A stretch of 64,000 nucleotides of DNA from an uncultured Planctomycetaceae bacterium (GCA_943787265.1 CALSLT010000024.1:1-64000), one strand, 5' to 3'; positions 34,144 through 46,800 are shown, numbered from the stretch's first letter. Notes: generated by a model not told the origin, from the sequence alone. Made by a program: numbers and translations.

Positions 34144-37100
34144 TTACTTGGCGGACAGGCACACGACCGATCCATCATTAAGGCAAACGAAGTAACTGCG
34201 GTGGGCAATTGCGATGCCGTCCCAGACCGGTGCCGCATCGAAACGCAGTTCCTGCAACTGACGACCGTCGCTGGCATCGAGCAGCCAGGCGATGCCACCT
34301 TTTTCGCCAGCGTAAGCGGCGTTGGTGTCTTCCACGGTGTAGCCCTTGAGCATCGGAACGCCTGCAGCCATCACCGTGTTCTCGGCGGCGACAACCGCGT
34401 GCCCGGCAAAGGGCGTGGGTGTCTGCCAGCGTTGTTCCCATCTGCCCATCGCCGGAATAGCGGACTTGGCTTCTTTCTCCCCCATGCCGCCGTAACTCCC
34501 GGAGTAGACGGAGTAGAGTTCCAACTGATTGAGATCGCGTCCCCGGCTTGGAAGATTGCGACCGGGCGCGTAGCCGCGGATTTCGTAGAACAGCTTGCCG
34601 TCGAAGGCGATCGCGTCCCCCGCGGGACCGGATCCAAATTTGCCCATCGCGCCGCCGTATCGGAGATCCCGGTCCACGGTCCAGTATGTGCGGTGCTGCG
34701 GAGAGTTGTTAAGAAAACCGGGAGACGCCAACAGGTGCAGTGTCTTGAGACTCTCAGATTTCATCGGGACAAGGTCAGGCTTGAAGGCCTGATTCCGCAT
34801 GAACAGCTCGTTACCCGTGCAGGAGAGAATGTCCGCCTTGCAGCCTTCCAACTGGAATTGGGCCTTCGCCTGGACAGGGAAACTGCGAGTGTCATCCTCG
34901 TAGGGACCTTGCATGATTCGGCTGTGCTTCATCGCACCGGTGATCGGGTCCAGTCCGAACACGGCAATGCCGCCGTCGAGAAATGTGCTGCGTCCCGCGG
35001 CAAAGTACGCCGTGTCGTCGAAGATCATGATGCTGCCATGCACCGGCCATGCTGATTCGAGACGTCCCGTATCGCAGATCAGTTGCCGCTTCGGCATGCC
35101 GTTGAACGTCCACCCCAACTGCCCATCAGATGCACGAAGGGCATAGACCGATCCACCACGACTGCCGACCAGGATCATGCCTTTGAAATAAGTGGGTGGA
35201 CTGTCGATGCGCCCGTCGGCGATGAATGACCAACGCGTTTCACCGTTCTCTCGATTCAGTGAATAGAGCGTGTAGCCATCGCGATCAGCGACATACACAC
35301 TGTCTCCGGCGACGATCGGCGCGGTGGGGTGCGACCCGACATCGACCTTCCATCTGGTGGCGAGTTCTTCTGCCGTGCCCCTCGGCGCGACTCCGCTGCG
35401 CATGCTCGAATGGCGATACGTCGGCCAGTCATCCGGCGAGGCAGCCGTGCCCGCGCCTTCGCCATACGCAGGCCCTTTGATCAGCCGCGGCTCGATCTCG
35501 ACGGTAAAGCGACGGTCGGTATTGGCAGAGCCGTTGTAGAACCCGTTCACGCCGGTGGCCATCGTGGCAATGGCACACTGGCAGACATAGGGACCGTTGT
35601 AGAGCATCCCGTTAGCCGGCATCACCGCCAGGCCGCAGGTCGAACGTGCCCAGGGATTCGGAGTCTCGGCTTTGCCATTCAGTTGCACAAAGTCAGCACC
35701 GCCAGACGCGCTGTTCAGGTAGTACCGATGCGTGATGCGATTTCGATAGCAGCGGTCATGTGACATCGGACCGGTCATCTCTTGGCCCACGGTGCGGACG
35801 ACCTTACCGGTCCTGGGATCGCGTCCTGTCAGATCGCGACTCCATACCAATCCGGCGGCGACAAAGATGTCGGTGCTCTTCCTGTAATTTTGCCCCGCAG
35901 ACGCTGACCAGAGCGTCTTGCCATCCGAAAGACTCTTCGCCGTCATCGATCCATGAATGCCGCAGAACACGATGTCATCGGTCAGCACAAGCGTGGGATG
36001 GATGTTGGCTGAGAACAGAGCTGAGCTGGCGGGCTTCTTCCCTCGCCGTTTGGCTCGACTCGCCTCTTTGGTCGTGGGCGGCGCCTTTGGGATCGGTACA
36101 GCTTCCGTCCCAAGCGATTTTCCGTTCGTACTGTCGAGACACGTCAACCCGCTCGTGCTGTGATACACGACGTGGCCGCCTTTCACCGCAAACGTGCCCC
36201 CTGTTACTCGTCCTCAATGGCAAGGCTCCAGAGTTCCTCGCCATCTTTCAGGCTCACGGCACAAAGCTCAGTACGACCATTCGATGACGCTGCTCTCGGA
36301 AGCTTGTAGGGAGTTCCTTTGATCGCGTAGAGAGTGTTGCCATCGACGGCGAATTCCGTGGTTCGTTTTGTGTGCTGATACACCTGCCTGACAGCACCCG
36401 TGCGAATCGCCAGAGCCGTGACGGGACCACCGAACCCAGAGCAGACGTAAGCGTTCCTGCCGACTGCCGCCAGGCACCGCTGCTGTTGAGTCGGAATGGA
36501 TTTGATGCTGCCGGTTTGCCATTTGCTCCAATGCTCCATCGGCCGCTTCCACAGCTCGATACCGTTGAAGCCGTCGCGTGCCACCAGGTAGTACTCAACA
36601 GGAGCATTGACATCTTCGGTTGTCGCCCGGTCCTCGATGGTAAACAGCACCCTATCGGCAGAGACCATATTGGTAAAGGACGGTGACAGCGACTTCGAGC
36701 GTCCGTACTCTGGAGTGTCGTGCCAGCGGAGTCGCTGAGGCGGCCCGACATCATCCAGCGAGACACCATTGTTATCCGCACCACGCAGAAACTGGTTCCA
36801 CTCGTCCAGACCGTCCGGAATCGGCTTCGCCCTCTTCTTCCAGCCGTTCGCTGCTTCCATCACGAGACGGCCGCCGGGAACCAGCACTCGCATCAACTCC
36901 GCCTCCGGCACATCGCACGACTCTTTGCACAACACAACATTCACCAGGCCATCGACATAAGGCAAGTCTCGCCCGTTGTAGACGTCACACGAAACCTTCC
37001 CATAAACACCGGCCTCTTGGATCGCCTTCCGCGCCGCCACAATACGAGACTCATCACGCAGCAGAGCATGAATGACAAACGGCCCATCAGTCGCCAGATC

Positions 37101-37262
37101 CGCGATGGACTGTCCGTCGTCGAAATCAAGCGCGACGACAATCCCCCCGCTGAACTTCAACTGCGCCACGAACCCAGACTCCGCACGCACCACGTCCGGC
37201 TGCAAAGCGGCGATTGCCACAACTCCGGCGAACAGTCCAATGAGAGATATGCGATGCTTCAT
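34144..37262 (-). CDS. Methyltransferase-like domain fused to PQQ-type beta-propeller, one frameshift
   Basis: ATG at 37262 begins a signal peptide (MKHRISLIGLFAGVVAIAALQ); an ATG at 37283 would overlap the fucosidase gene. A SAM-methyltransferase-like fold follows (GGIVVALDFDDGQ, LPYVDGLVNVVLCKE, ELMRVLVPGGRLVMEA), then WNQFLRGADNNGVS and a propeller whose repeats run through LCAVSLKDGEELWSL, TCLDSTNGKSLG, YSLNRENGETRWSF, VYALRASDGQLGWTF to WLLDASDGRQLQEL and VCLNDGSVVCLSAK. Near 36200 the frame ending LAIEDE and stop gives way to VTGGTFAVKGG, a one-base lesion. Paralogue of the gene at 13290. Last gene of the minus-strand polysaccharide run; role in it unknown. Confidence 0.7.
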
Positions 37263-37279
37263 TTGCGTAATGTGCGCTT

Positions 37280-39405
37280 TCATTCCGGGAGTTCTCCAGC
37301 TTCAACAGACAGCTCTTGAAACGCCGTGTTTTCGGCGATGCCATTCCTGGCGACAGGCGAAACGGCCCAGACGATCCAGCGGAACTTGCCAAGCGACTTT
37401 CCATCAGCAGCCCGCAGGGAAGCCGCTGTGAAATTCGCCTTCGCTTCGCTTGTCGTGTCGATCGTGCCCAGCGGAACGTATCTCTTCAGATTCCATCCCG
37501 GATCCTTCGTGGAGCCGCTTCCGTACAAGGCAAGCTTTTGTACGCCGCGAATCCCCTTCCAATTGTGCGACCAGCTGGTGATCGCAGAAACGGGGCGGAC
37601 GGAGCCCATGTCCATTTTGTATGCCCCGTTGCGAACGTCGTTCGGAAACACCGGTCCAATTCCCTTCGCGAGTTGGCCGTCATGCAGCGAGGCCAAGGGA
37701 TCATTGCTCGTCTTCTGACTGGCGATCACCGTACCGTCACCATCCCGCGGCACAAGTCGCTTAAAGCCATCTGCGGCATTGGAAGTTTCGACAACCACTG
37801 ACGAGCCAGGCACGTTGGACACCGCCGACGCATCATGCCCTTCCAGATCGACCTTATTTGTGCCCTTAAGTGCCGTGGACGCATCGCGCTGAATCACGTT
37901 TGGAACATGCTGATTCCAATCGGTGACAATCTCGAAAGCCCAGGCATGCTGGCTGGCTCCGATGTTGGACGGCGGAGTAATCCTGAGCCCTTCCGAAGTC
38001 ATCTCCGACTTCACTACCGCGTCTGATCCAAGCAGACGAACAGACGTGACCATGCCTGACTCCCAATCCGCGGTCCCCGTGATCGTGAATGGCGAGGAAG
38101 GCTTTGTCAGTTTGAGTGCGTAGAGGTTTTTGCCTTTGGTGGTGAAGACCAGATGCTCGTCTTTCTGTTCGGGCTCCTTCCAATAGCGGGAACCGTAGAT
38201 GGCTTCTCCGTTGATATTCAGCCAGCTCTTCATCGCCATCAGACGTTCCATCTGAGGCTCCGGAATCGTGCCGTCCGGCTTCGGCCCGATGTTCACGAGG
38301 AAGTTTCCGTTGCGGCTGATCACTTCGACCATCTCGTGAATCACATTTTCGATACTCTTATACCGATCACCTTTCAGATAGCCGAATGACGTTCCAAAGG
38401 TTGTGCAACTTTCCCACTTCGGCCCGATGACTTTCAACTTGAGATTATCTTTCTCCAGGCACCCGACTCCGTCTGGCCAGTTGCGATTACCACCTTTGTT
38501 GTTGACGTAAACTTCAGCCCCGCGTGCTGCGCCGTCGTTCATGAAATCGGTGATCATGAGCCGGCACTGATCATAGAAATATTGGACTTCGGGTTTCGCC
38601 TTGCCAGAGAGCACCTGGTTCCCATCCCGTGTCCAGATCGGGATATCATCAATCCACATGAAGTCCGGTTGATACTTCGTTTGGATCTCTTTCCAGCGAG
38701 CCACATAATCGTCGACAAACTCTTTGGTCAGTCCAAACGGTCCATATAGAGAAGCCGCTTCCGGAACACGCCGAATCTCTCGGCGATATCATCCTGCGGC
38801 TCTGCATTGACGACGTAGAGTCTTTTCGCGAAGAACGTGTCATGCCGTTCACGGTGGTAAGAAGGTGTATACTTAAGCCCATGCTTCTTCAAGGCTTTTC
38901 CAAGATCGCCCACCAGGTCTCGCTTTGGCCCCTTATCCATCGCGTTCCAGGGAGTGATTTCTGAGTCCCAGTTTGCCCAGCCATCGTGATGCTCGGCCGT
39001 CATCACACAATACTTGAAACCGACATCCGCAAAGAGCTTCGCCCACTCCTCGGGATCCCAGTTTTCAGCCTTGAATTCAGGGATAATGTCCTTGTAGCCA
39101 AACTCCGGGGGTGTCGCTCCCCAACGCTTTTTTAAGTAGGGATAGTAATGATCCCGCCCTGAATAAATTTGCTTGGGGACGTGCTCCGCATAACCGCGTC
39201 CACCCTGGCGGTAGCCGATAACACTATACGGCCCCCAATGGATGAAGATGCCGATCTTGCCGTCATCAAACCAGCCGGGCACGGGCATATCCTGGAGCGA
39301 TTCCCAGGTGCCGTCATATCGTGGCTCTGCGGCCAGAGTGACTTGCATCCGGAGGCAGGCAAATAACAGAAGACTTAAGATTATGGCTCTCAACATTTGA
39401 CTCAT
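37280..39405 (-). CDS. Alpha-L-fucosidase (GH29-like) with C-terminal accessory domain, one frameshift
   Basis: ATG at 39405, signal peptide, then the GH29 barrel: GWFDDGKIGIFIHWGPYSV, GFKYCVMTAEHHDGWANWDS, GLKYTPSYH. Near 38755 the frame changes (ERFGVFRKR... to VPEAASLYGPFGLTKEFVDDY); after it YQPDFMWIDDIPIW holds the probable nucleophile Asp, in place of the more usual WFDG, and EVISRNGNFLVNIGPKPDG is a strong GH29 signature. A beta domain follows, and residues from about DGTVIASQKTSNDPL to the end form a discoidin-like module also found on the beta-helix protein at 43825. Expected to hydrolyse terminal alpha-fucose outside the cytoplasmic membrane. Confidence 0.8.
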
Positions 39406-39438
39406 GTCAGCAACTCACTCTGGGAACTAAAGCAATAT

Positions 39439-39585
39439 TCATTTGATGATCAGTTTCGATTTCTTCTGTGTCGAATCCGTCAGGCGTAGTTGAATCCGGA
39501 AGCCGTAGCCGGCCAGCAGTGTCGAGAAGCCAAGGATGTAGCGTAGCTCCAGTCGACCACGCTGTAAGCTCGGTCGTTGCAAGCG
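39439..39585 (-). pseudogene. Relic of the 3' end of a GH43/GH117-like gene
   Basis: The minus strand reads ...LELRYILGFSTLLAGYGFRIQLRL and DSTQKKSKLIIK, then a stop. This corresponds to the last 45-50 codons of the intact gene at 47214-48737 (IPGFSKQ..., PAGYGFRIQLRLTDST, NKSKPIIE), with similarity at DNA level as well. The rest of the gene is missing: the sequence to 39780 contains no propeller blocks. It sits just before the fucosidase gene. A second relic lies at 43842. Confidence 0.6.
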
Positions 39586-39789
39586 CGACTCGGGCGAATT
39601 AGCTAGAGCCCAGTTCGGGGAGGTTCGGGCTGAATTGGCACCTGCCACTCCTCCGGCGCGCGACTCCGACGCAAAAAAGTTGCCAGCAAACATTAAGACG
39701 ATATCTGGCACGAAAAGTCTGATTACTGTCTCAATCCAGTCGTTGGCCTTTGATAGAAGTTCGTCTCTCTGGATGGCGGAACTCAGAAT

Positions 39790-41253
39790 TTAGTCGGCGG
39801 TGAACCCCTCGGGGAATCGAGCGTCGACTTCCTTCCACCAGGTCTTCAAGTCACCGTGCAGGCTATCCGCGAGTGCCGGCATCTTACTTGCCAGATTCTC
39901 TTTCTCACCGATATCCTGTTTTAGGTTGTATAACTCTCGCCGACCGTCGTTGAAGAACACGATGAGCTTGTGGTCTCCCTTGCGAATAGCACTGCTCGGG
40001 CTGCCCTTCTGATTCGAGCGATGTGGGTAGTGAAAGTAGGTCACATCGTGAAGTGTTTGCGTCTGGTTCTTCAGGATCGGAACGAGGCTCTTTCCATCCT
40101 TGTGTAAATCAGGGCGAAGTGGCAGACCTGCCATCTCGAGAATCGTCGGATAGAAATCCATGCTGGTGATGACCGCGTCGGAAACGGCGGGCCTGGCGTC
40201 TCCGGGCCATTTGATGATGGCCGGCTCTCTGATTCCTCCTTCGTACAGCCAGCCTTTTCCGGCTTTCAGTGGTGTGTTCGCGGTTGGCGTTCCCTCGGAA
40301 GTGGAAAGCCCTCCGTTATCAGAGAAGAAGATGACGACCGTGTTGTCCTCGATGCCTTTGGCTTTGACAGATGCAAGCACGCGGCCCACCGCCTGGTCCA
40401 TAGAATCAACCATCGCTGCGTAGGTGGCGTGATCCTGTTTGTCTCGGTACTTCAACGTCTTCCCTGAAGACGTCATCTGGCCGAAGCGATCTTCGTCATT
40501 CAGGCCCAACGCCACTCGCTTGTCCTCGTATTTTCTGACGAGTGCTTCAGGAGCACTGAACGGCGCGTGGACCGTGTAGAACGAAAAGTAAACCAGAAAC
40601 GGCGAGTCGTGATCCTGATCGATAAACCTCGCGGCTTCATTCGCCAGACGGTCTGTGATGTATTCGCCGGTGGGGCCATTCTCGATGTTTGGGATGTCCC
40701 ACGGTGAGAAGTACTTGTTCTTCAGATACAAGCCACCGCGAAAATGGCCAGCAACATTGATGTCGAACCCGTGTTTCTCCGGCCAGAACTTTCCTTCACC
40801 TTGGCGGTTATTGAGATGCCACTTGCCCAGGAAAATGTTCCTGTAACCGGCTTCCTGCAATAGCTCCGGGAAGAGCACTTCTTCCAGCGGCAAATTGCGC
40901 TCGTAATCGGGGTTACCGGGGCCGCCTATCCATTGCGTGAGGTTGATCCGAGCTGGATTCTTCCCCGTCAGAATCGAAGCCCTGGTGGGTGAGCAAACGG
41001 GCGAGCCGGCATATGCCTGAGTAAACCGAACACCATCCTTCGCCAGCTGATCAATGTTCGGCGTTTCATAGAAGGAACTTCCATTGGCTCCGATATCCAT
41101 CCAGCCCAGATCGTCCACCAGAAAGAAAACGAAGTTGGGTCGCTGATCGCTTTCGGTCGTCTGCTTTGGCTGCGCCATCGCGCTCGACGTCAGAATCAGG
41201 AAACAGACAGCTATATTGGCAATTGCAAATCTCTGGCGGCTCATTGAATTCAT
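39790..41253 (-). CDS. Secreted arylsulfatase (S1 family)
   Basis: 487 aa from the ATG at 41253 with signal peptide (FAIANIAVCFLILTSSAMA). FVFFLVDDLGWMDIGANGS supplies metal ligands, CSPTR at residue 87 (AGSPVCSPTRASILTGKNP) is the canonical formylglycine motif, then FLGKWHLNNR, VVIFFSDNGGLSTSEG, YEGGIREPAIIKWPG and YHYPHRSNQ-type C-terminal blocks. All domains are present in frame. Within the minus-strand run it is preceded by the DUF6288 gene (about 120 bases) and followed by the GH43-like relic and the fucosidase. Confidence 0.85.
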   Translation of the reverse strand: MNSMSRQRFAIANIAVCFLILTSSAMAQPKQTTESDQRPNFVFFLVDDLGWMDIGANGSSFYETPNIDQLAKDGVRFTQAYAGSPVCSPTRASILTGKNPARINLTQWIGGPGNPDYERNLPLEEVLFPELLQEAGYRNIFLGKWHLNNRQGEGKFWPEKHGFDINVAGHFRGGLYLKNKYFSPWDIPNIENGPTGEYITDRLANEAARFIDQDHDSPFLVYFSFYTVHAPFSAPEALVRKYEDKRVALGLNDEDRFGQMTSSGKTLKYRDKQDHATYAAMVDSMDQAVGRVLASVKAKGIEDNTVVIFFSDNGGLSTSEGTPTANTPLKAGKGWLYEGGIREPAIIKWPGDARPAVSDAVITSMDFYPTILEMAGLPLRPDLHKDGKSLVPILKNQTQTLHDVTYFHYPHRSNQKGSPSSAIRKGDHKLIVFFNDGRRELYNLKQDIGEKENLASKMPALADSLHGDLKTWWKEVDARFPEGFTAD

Positions 41254-41374
41254 TCACTTCTGTGGGGTGATCGGTCTACCTGGCGTCGGACCTCAGTAGC
41301 GAATCGCTCGCGCAACACATCTGTTATTCGCTGCAGGGCGTTGACAGCGGATTCGTGCTTTTTTGCGCGGGCGA

Positions 41375-43769
41375 TCACGGATCGCTGATGCTGCGCAATT
41401 CGACTGTACCGGTGGCGTTGTCGATCTTCTTGATCAACGTTTGGACCTGACTGGTTACGGGCCCCAGCATCCGGGCTTCGCTGTGGGATCGCAGGTCTTT
41501 CTCAAGCTGTCGAAGCTCAGGCAATACAGTCTTCGCTGCCGCGCCATAAGTTTCGAGTGTCTTCAGACATTTCGTGATGCGGTCCTTCTTGCCCCATTTC
41601 TGGATCTCCATGACCTGAATGCATAGTGGCATGCCTTCACGAATCCTATGCCTTGCGAGAAGTTCAACGCCGCTGAGGCGAATTCCGTTTGCAAACATAA
41701 TTCCGCTGGGGGCGGGTTCGACAATCGCCTGATGCACTGCTGGCAACAGTGGCTTGATTTCATCATAGGTAAGATTTCTGTAGACCGAACCGAGACTGCC
41801 GCGAGCTCGACCATCTTCGTTCTGCAGGCCGACACGAACTGCTCGCAACAGAAGTTTACGATCGATTCCATCCAGCGACCGACCAATCAGTCCGCGACGA
41901 TCAAACAGACTGAAGCATAGAAATCGCTGTTCCATGCCCCTGGGGTCGTTCTTGCGGTCCGTCTTCGCGAGGCGTTCGAGCATCACGGGAACGGCTGCTC
42001 TCGCGGGCGCGCCGAGATTCTTTAGAGCCTCCGCGGCAAGGATTCTCAGGACCAGGTCATCCGATTCCATCGCTTCAATCAGAGTGTTCACGCTGACGGT
42101 CGCATCGGCCTTCCCTCCGAGTTGTCCCAGCGCTTCGGCGGCGCCGTAACGTGTATAACGATCTCCTGACACCATGCGTTTCAGGAGACCCGATTCGAAT
42201 TCTCCTTTCCGGTTCTTAAGTTCCGAAGCTGACCGTTTGCGAACCGAGGGTGACCAGCTGGACAAGCCGTCAAGCAAATCCTGTTCGCTTCGTTCCGAAT
42301 ACCGGAAGCGGTCGTTTTCTTTAGTCGAAAAATAGCCCAGCCCCGCAGCGATGACATCATCGACCTCAGGCTGTTTCAGCGGCTGAACCGAACTGGGTTG
42401 CTTGCCGGTGAGGTAGAGGCCTTTCAGCGGCAACGCATAAGCCAGCAGGTACGTCCCGGTGTTGTCCCAATCGGAGTATTTCCCATGCTCTTCCTCTCCG
42501 GCTGGCGAGCCTTGATACCGGAAGCGGCCATCCCATCCGCGAGCCAGGTCGTAATACCAGGACTGTTCTCGCCAGTATGCTGCGCTGGCCAATGGGCCGC
42601 AGCGAGACACTCCGGGCATTGCCCACAGGATGTTAAAAAAGTTGCCGGTGTGTCCACGTTCCCGCTCGTCGTAGGCTGCCGTGCTCATCTTCGCGAAGAA
42701 ACTCGCTGCCTCGCGGTCGCCAAGTAAGTCGAACAGCACAGCCGCCATTGAGCACTTGCCGTTGTCTTCGTGGCCTGGCCACGGGGCGTGATCGCCGTAG
42801 GGAATCGCCCCCTTATCGACGTACCAACGCAGGAAACGGACAGACCGATTGATCGCCAGGTCGAGGTCGGCGTCCTTCACACCGGCCTTTCGCGCCAGCA
42901 CCATCGAGATGGTCAAAGGGATGCCCGGCGAATTCATGCAGCCGTATCCGCCGACTCGGCCATCCGGCAACGCGAAACGATGCCCCCAGGTACCTACCTT
43001 GCTTTGACCGTGGGCAGCTTCAAGAGCCAAACGTTTGAGCCCTGGCATAACTGAGTCGTCTCCCGTTGCCAGGACATACTCCGCAAGAAACGAAATCGCA
43101 TAGCCGTAGTGCCACGTCGCAAAGGCCCCCCACGCGGTAGTCGGCGACCTTGTTTGCATAGCCTGAAAGCATGGACCGGAATTCCGGTTTACCACTGGCC
43201 AGCAAAGCGAGAGCGTTGATGCTATTGGGAATCGAGACGCTTCTGACGCCTCTCTTCGCTATGGCCTGGCAACCAAGCTCAAAGATCTTTGCCGACTTTG
43301 GACAGTCATAAGGCGCGGTGGAGCTGTAAGACCCCATGACCGGAATCCGGATCTCGACATTCGCTGTCTTGCCTTCACGTTTGCGAACCAGTCGGAGAAC
43401 GCCGTTTGCCTCTTCCTGTTCGGCTCGTGTAACGGCACGAGCAAACTGAATCCGGGCGTCATCGTCGAACGGCTTGCCCTCAACGCCACGAATCGAATCA
43501 CCAGCTTTCAGGACGCCATCGGCAGGTGAGTCTTTCGCAACCCTTGTGATCTGAATCTCACGAGCATCAGCCGTGTGCTTCCACGCGCGGATCCAACCTC
43601 GCGCGCCGGTGGGGCCAAGCGTCCAATCGTGATCGCCCCTACGGTTGCGACTCTGGGAAGAGTTCTGAGCCAGCGACGACTCAGCGTAGAACGAGACTGT
43701 CACAGCGGCAGCAGCCAGAACGAAGGCGAACCGTCTCAACCAGTTTCTGTTAGTCATTCTCAATTTCAT
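41375..43769 (-). CDS. DUF6288-like protein with N-terminal PDZ, C-terminal HEAT region, one frameshift
   Basis: ATG at 43769; signal peptide (FAFVLAAAAVTVSFYAESSLA). A PDZ domain follows (GWIRAWKHTADAREIQITRVAKDSPADGVLKAGDSIRGVEG). The helical barrel-like part includes FELGCQAIAKRGVRSVSIP and, after a frame change near 43130, TAWGAFATWHYGYAISFLAEYV, HRFALPDGRVGGYGCMNSPG and GHTGNFFNILWAMPG. HEAT-like repeats come last (RYGAAEALGQLGGKA, LVLRILAAEALKNLGAPARAAVPVML). The order matches planctomycete/verrucomicrobial DUF6288 proteins. The middle resembles alpha/alpha-barrel folds used by polysaccharide lyases and hydrolases, so an enzymatic role is possible but unproven. Confidence 0.65.
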
Positions 43770-43824
43770 TTGAATTCTCCACGCCGTGACGAAACCGGCT
43801 CTGTCCGACGTGTCAATTGAGTTC

Positions 43825-46800
43825 TTACAAGCGGCGAATGTTCAATCTGCGAACGACACCGTCATTCGTTCGATGATCGGTTTCAATTTGTTCTTTATCG
43901 AATCGGTCAGGGATAGTTGGCTCTGTAAACCGCGGCCAGCTGGCAGCTTTGAGAGATCCAGCTGCCTCCGCAGCCAGGGTTTTCCCGGCGCGGGCTTCTT
44001 CGGACAGATGACCGAAAAGTGTCCCTTTTGCCGTTCGAATCTGGTCGTAGCGGTCATAGCCACGGAAATCCGTTTTCTTGCCGGGGAACGCCGGTGTCGT
44101 CGTCGTTGCTTTGGGATCATGTCCGACCTTGTCCTCACCTGGTATCTCGACGGCCAGTTCCTGGAAGGCCGTGTTCTCGCCACCGCCAAGCTCTGAAATC
44201 GGTGAGACTCTCCAGACAATCCAGCGGAAGTTGCCGAGCGTGTTGCCGTCCGTGGCACGCAGAGACGCTGCCAGAAACGCAGCTTTACCTGCACCGGAGT
44301 GAATGGTGCCGAGTGCCTTGAACTTGCTCAAATCCCATCCGGGATCTGTCTGAGAGCTGCTGCCGTAGATCGTCAGCTTCTGCGAGACTCGGGCGCTGCC
44401 CATTCTATAAGACCAGCTCGTAACTGCCGAAACCGGCATCACCGCTCCAAGGTCCATCTTGTATGCGCCGTTGGATACAGCGTTGGGAAACACCGGTCCG
44501 TAGCCTCGACCCAGCTTGCTGTCGGTGAGTATTGTCAGCGGATCGTTGGCGGTGTCTCGATTTGCAGTCACCTTGCGGCCAGACGAACTCGGCACGGGCA
44601 GTTTATTGAATCCCGTTGGAGTCGCAGCCGTTTCGACGGCCACAACGGATTCCGGCCTGACCGATAGCTCAACTGTCTTCTGGTTGCGCACCAGCCTCAG
44701 CTTCAGAGATTTGGAATCGATGCCGGAGAGCATTTTGAACAGCTGCTCGCCATTTGACACCGACACGCCATCCACCGCCTGAATCAGATCGCCCTTCTGC
44801 AAATTTGCTTTGTCGGCTGCGGATGCCTCTGAAACATCAGCAAAAGCGACGCCTCCTGCTTCCTTGCTGACACCGTAGGCGGAAAATTCCTCGCCCTTCA
44901 AATCCTTCAGCGTGGCACCGAGCCAAACCATCTTCAGCGGAGTCGCGTCCACTGTCGGCCCGGGACGTTTTGTGCCATGAGGTGTTGATTGTTCCAGCGA
45001 TGGAATCTCCGGTGTCTTTGCAATCGCCTTGAGCGCTGGCTTCTTGACTCCGAACTGATCCATCGGGAAATTCTTAAAGCCCAGCTTCAGTGCCGGTGAG
45101 CCCTCCTTGACTCGAAAATCTCCGCCCGCGGGATCGACGTACATCGGCTCGCCCATGACAGAATTCCTGTCCCAGCCGAGTTTCGCAGCATGCGTGAGAA
45201 TACTGCTGTCCTGTGAATCGAAGAGGTTGCGGTCGACTGAGGTTCCGTCGATGTAGGGTTCATTCATGCGGGCGGTGTGATGTCGCCCGGCCATGATGTT
45301 CCCGTGCACCTGGTCCTTACTTCGTTGGAACCAGACGTGCGGGTGAAGCGACCCGATTGGCATCACGTTGTTCCACGCGTGTCGGCGAAATCCTTCGCGG
45401 AGTTTCAAGCCTCGGTTCAGCATCAGGTTGTTGTAGATGTCGTAGTTGCTTGAGCCGTCGTCCAGGTCGATATCCCAGCCATGATCGCAACGCCACCGGC
45501 TGTCGCGGATGACGGTCGTCTTCATTGCGTCGAGGAATGGAAGGTTAGGCTCGGCATCGACAGCCTTCTGCGAAGCCGTCAGGTGATCGGAACGCCAATA
45601 ACGGTCGCGTCCCCAGGAATTGAATGAGCCGTGGTCGTGAGTTTCAAGAACAGTATCAAACACATCGCAGCGCTCGATAAGATGGCCGCCCCAGGCCCCA
45701 TCGCCGATGTTGATACCCGCTCGAGCAGTGTCGTACACCGAACAGTCGCGAACGGTGATCTCCGATGCCATTTCGATCTGCACGCCGGCCGGCTGACGTT
45801 CGACTCGGCCGATGCCGTGAATCAGACAATCTTCTACAGCACATCGAGCAGGATAGTTATTCGTCTTTGGCCCCGGCGTCCTGTCGATCGTCGCCAGATC
45901 ATTCTTCTGCCCGTATTCGAACAGCGGATCGCGAACCGCATCGGGATCACCCACAAAACAGACGCCACTGGCACCGGTGTCATGGATATGGCAGCCCTTC
46001 ACCAGCACTCGGCGATTGTAGTTGTTTACGAAAACAGCATTGCCGCCAATCTGGTCGAACTCGCAATCGAGAATGCTCACATCCTCGGCGCCCGTCAGCA
46101 TGAAAGCTCCACCGCGATAAATCGCCCAGTCCGATCGCAGCAACTGTTCTTTGCAGTCCATGAAGGTGCGAGCGGCATGACGAACCGTGAAGCCCTGCAG
46201 AGAGATGAAACGAACGGGCGATTTCTCTGAGCCCTGAAACTCAACGAGATGACGGAGACGAACCACTTCAATTTTTGCCTTTGAGAGATCAGTACCGGGC
46301 ACAGGCTTGTAATAGAGCGTGGACGTCTTCGCGTCATGAAACCACTCGCCAGGAGCGTCAAGTTCCTCAAAAATGTTTTCGACCATGCGATGGTCTTTGT
46401 GCATGCCCATCCTGCGATTGTTTTGCCAGCCGCCTTCGTAGGTTAAATCCCCGCTGGCGTCTTTTCCGGTGATGAGGTAGTGGTAGCCTCCCCATCCCGC
46501 ACGGTGCATAGCATGGATATAACCGCCGATCGGATCAGCCCAGCTTGCGGCGCGGTCCTTTGTAAAAGCATCGGCGGCAAATCCCTGGTAAGGCTCCGCC
46601 TTCTTCGCCGCGTCATAATTCGGATAACGCGCCATTCGCTGGTTCTGCCCGTCGATAAACATCTGGTCGATCACCAGCCCGACCGGCGTCCTGGTTTGAA
46701 AGATGCCATCCCTGAAAGGCGTCCAGTCAAGATCGAGTCTCGCCCCTCCGCTCAACACAGCCCGGCCTTCGTGCTCGGCACGGTATACGATGGGGGATTT

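Noticed and set aside
34126..35055. Plus-strand open frame of 309 codons
   Set aside because: Antisense to the PQQ propeller at 34144-37262 and without protein-like motifs.
36186..36215. Possible programmed -1 frameshift in the methyltransferase/PQQ gene
   Set aside because: No slippery heptamer in phase at the frame change, and the paralogue at 13290 shows unrelated frameshift sites; more likely an indel.
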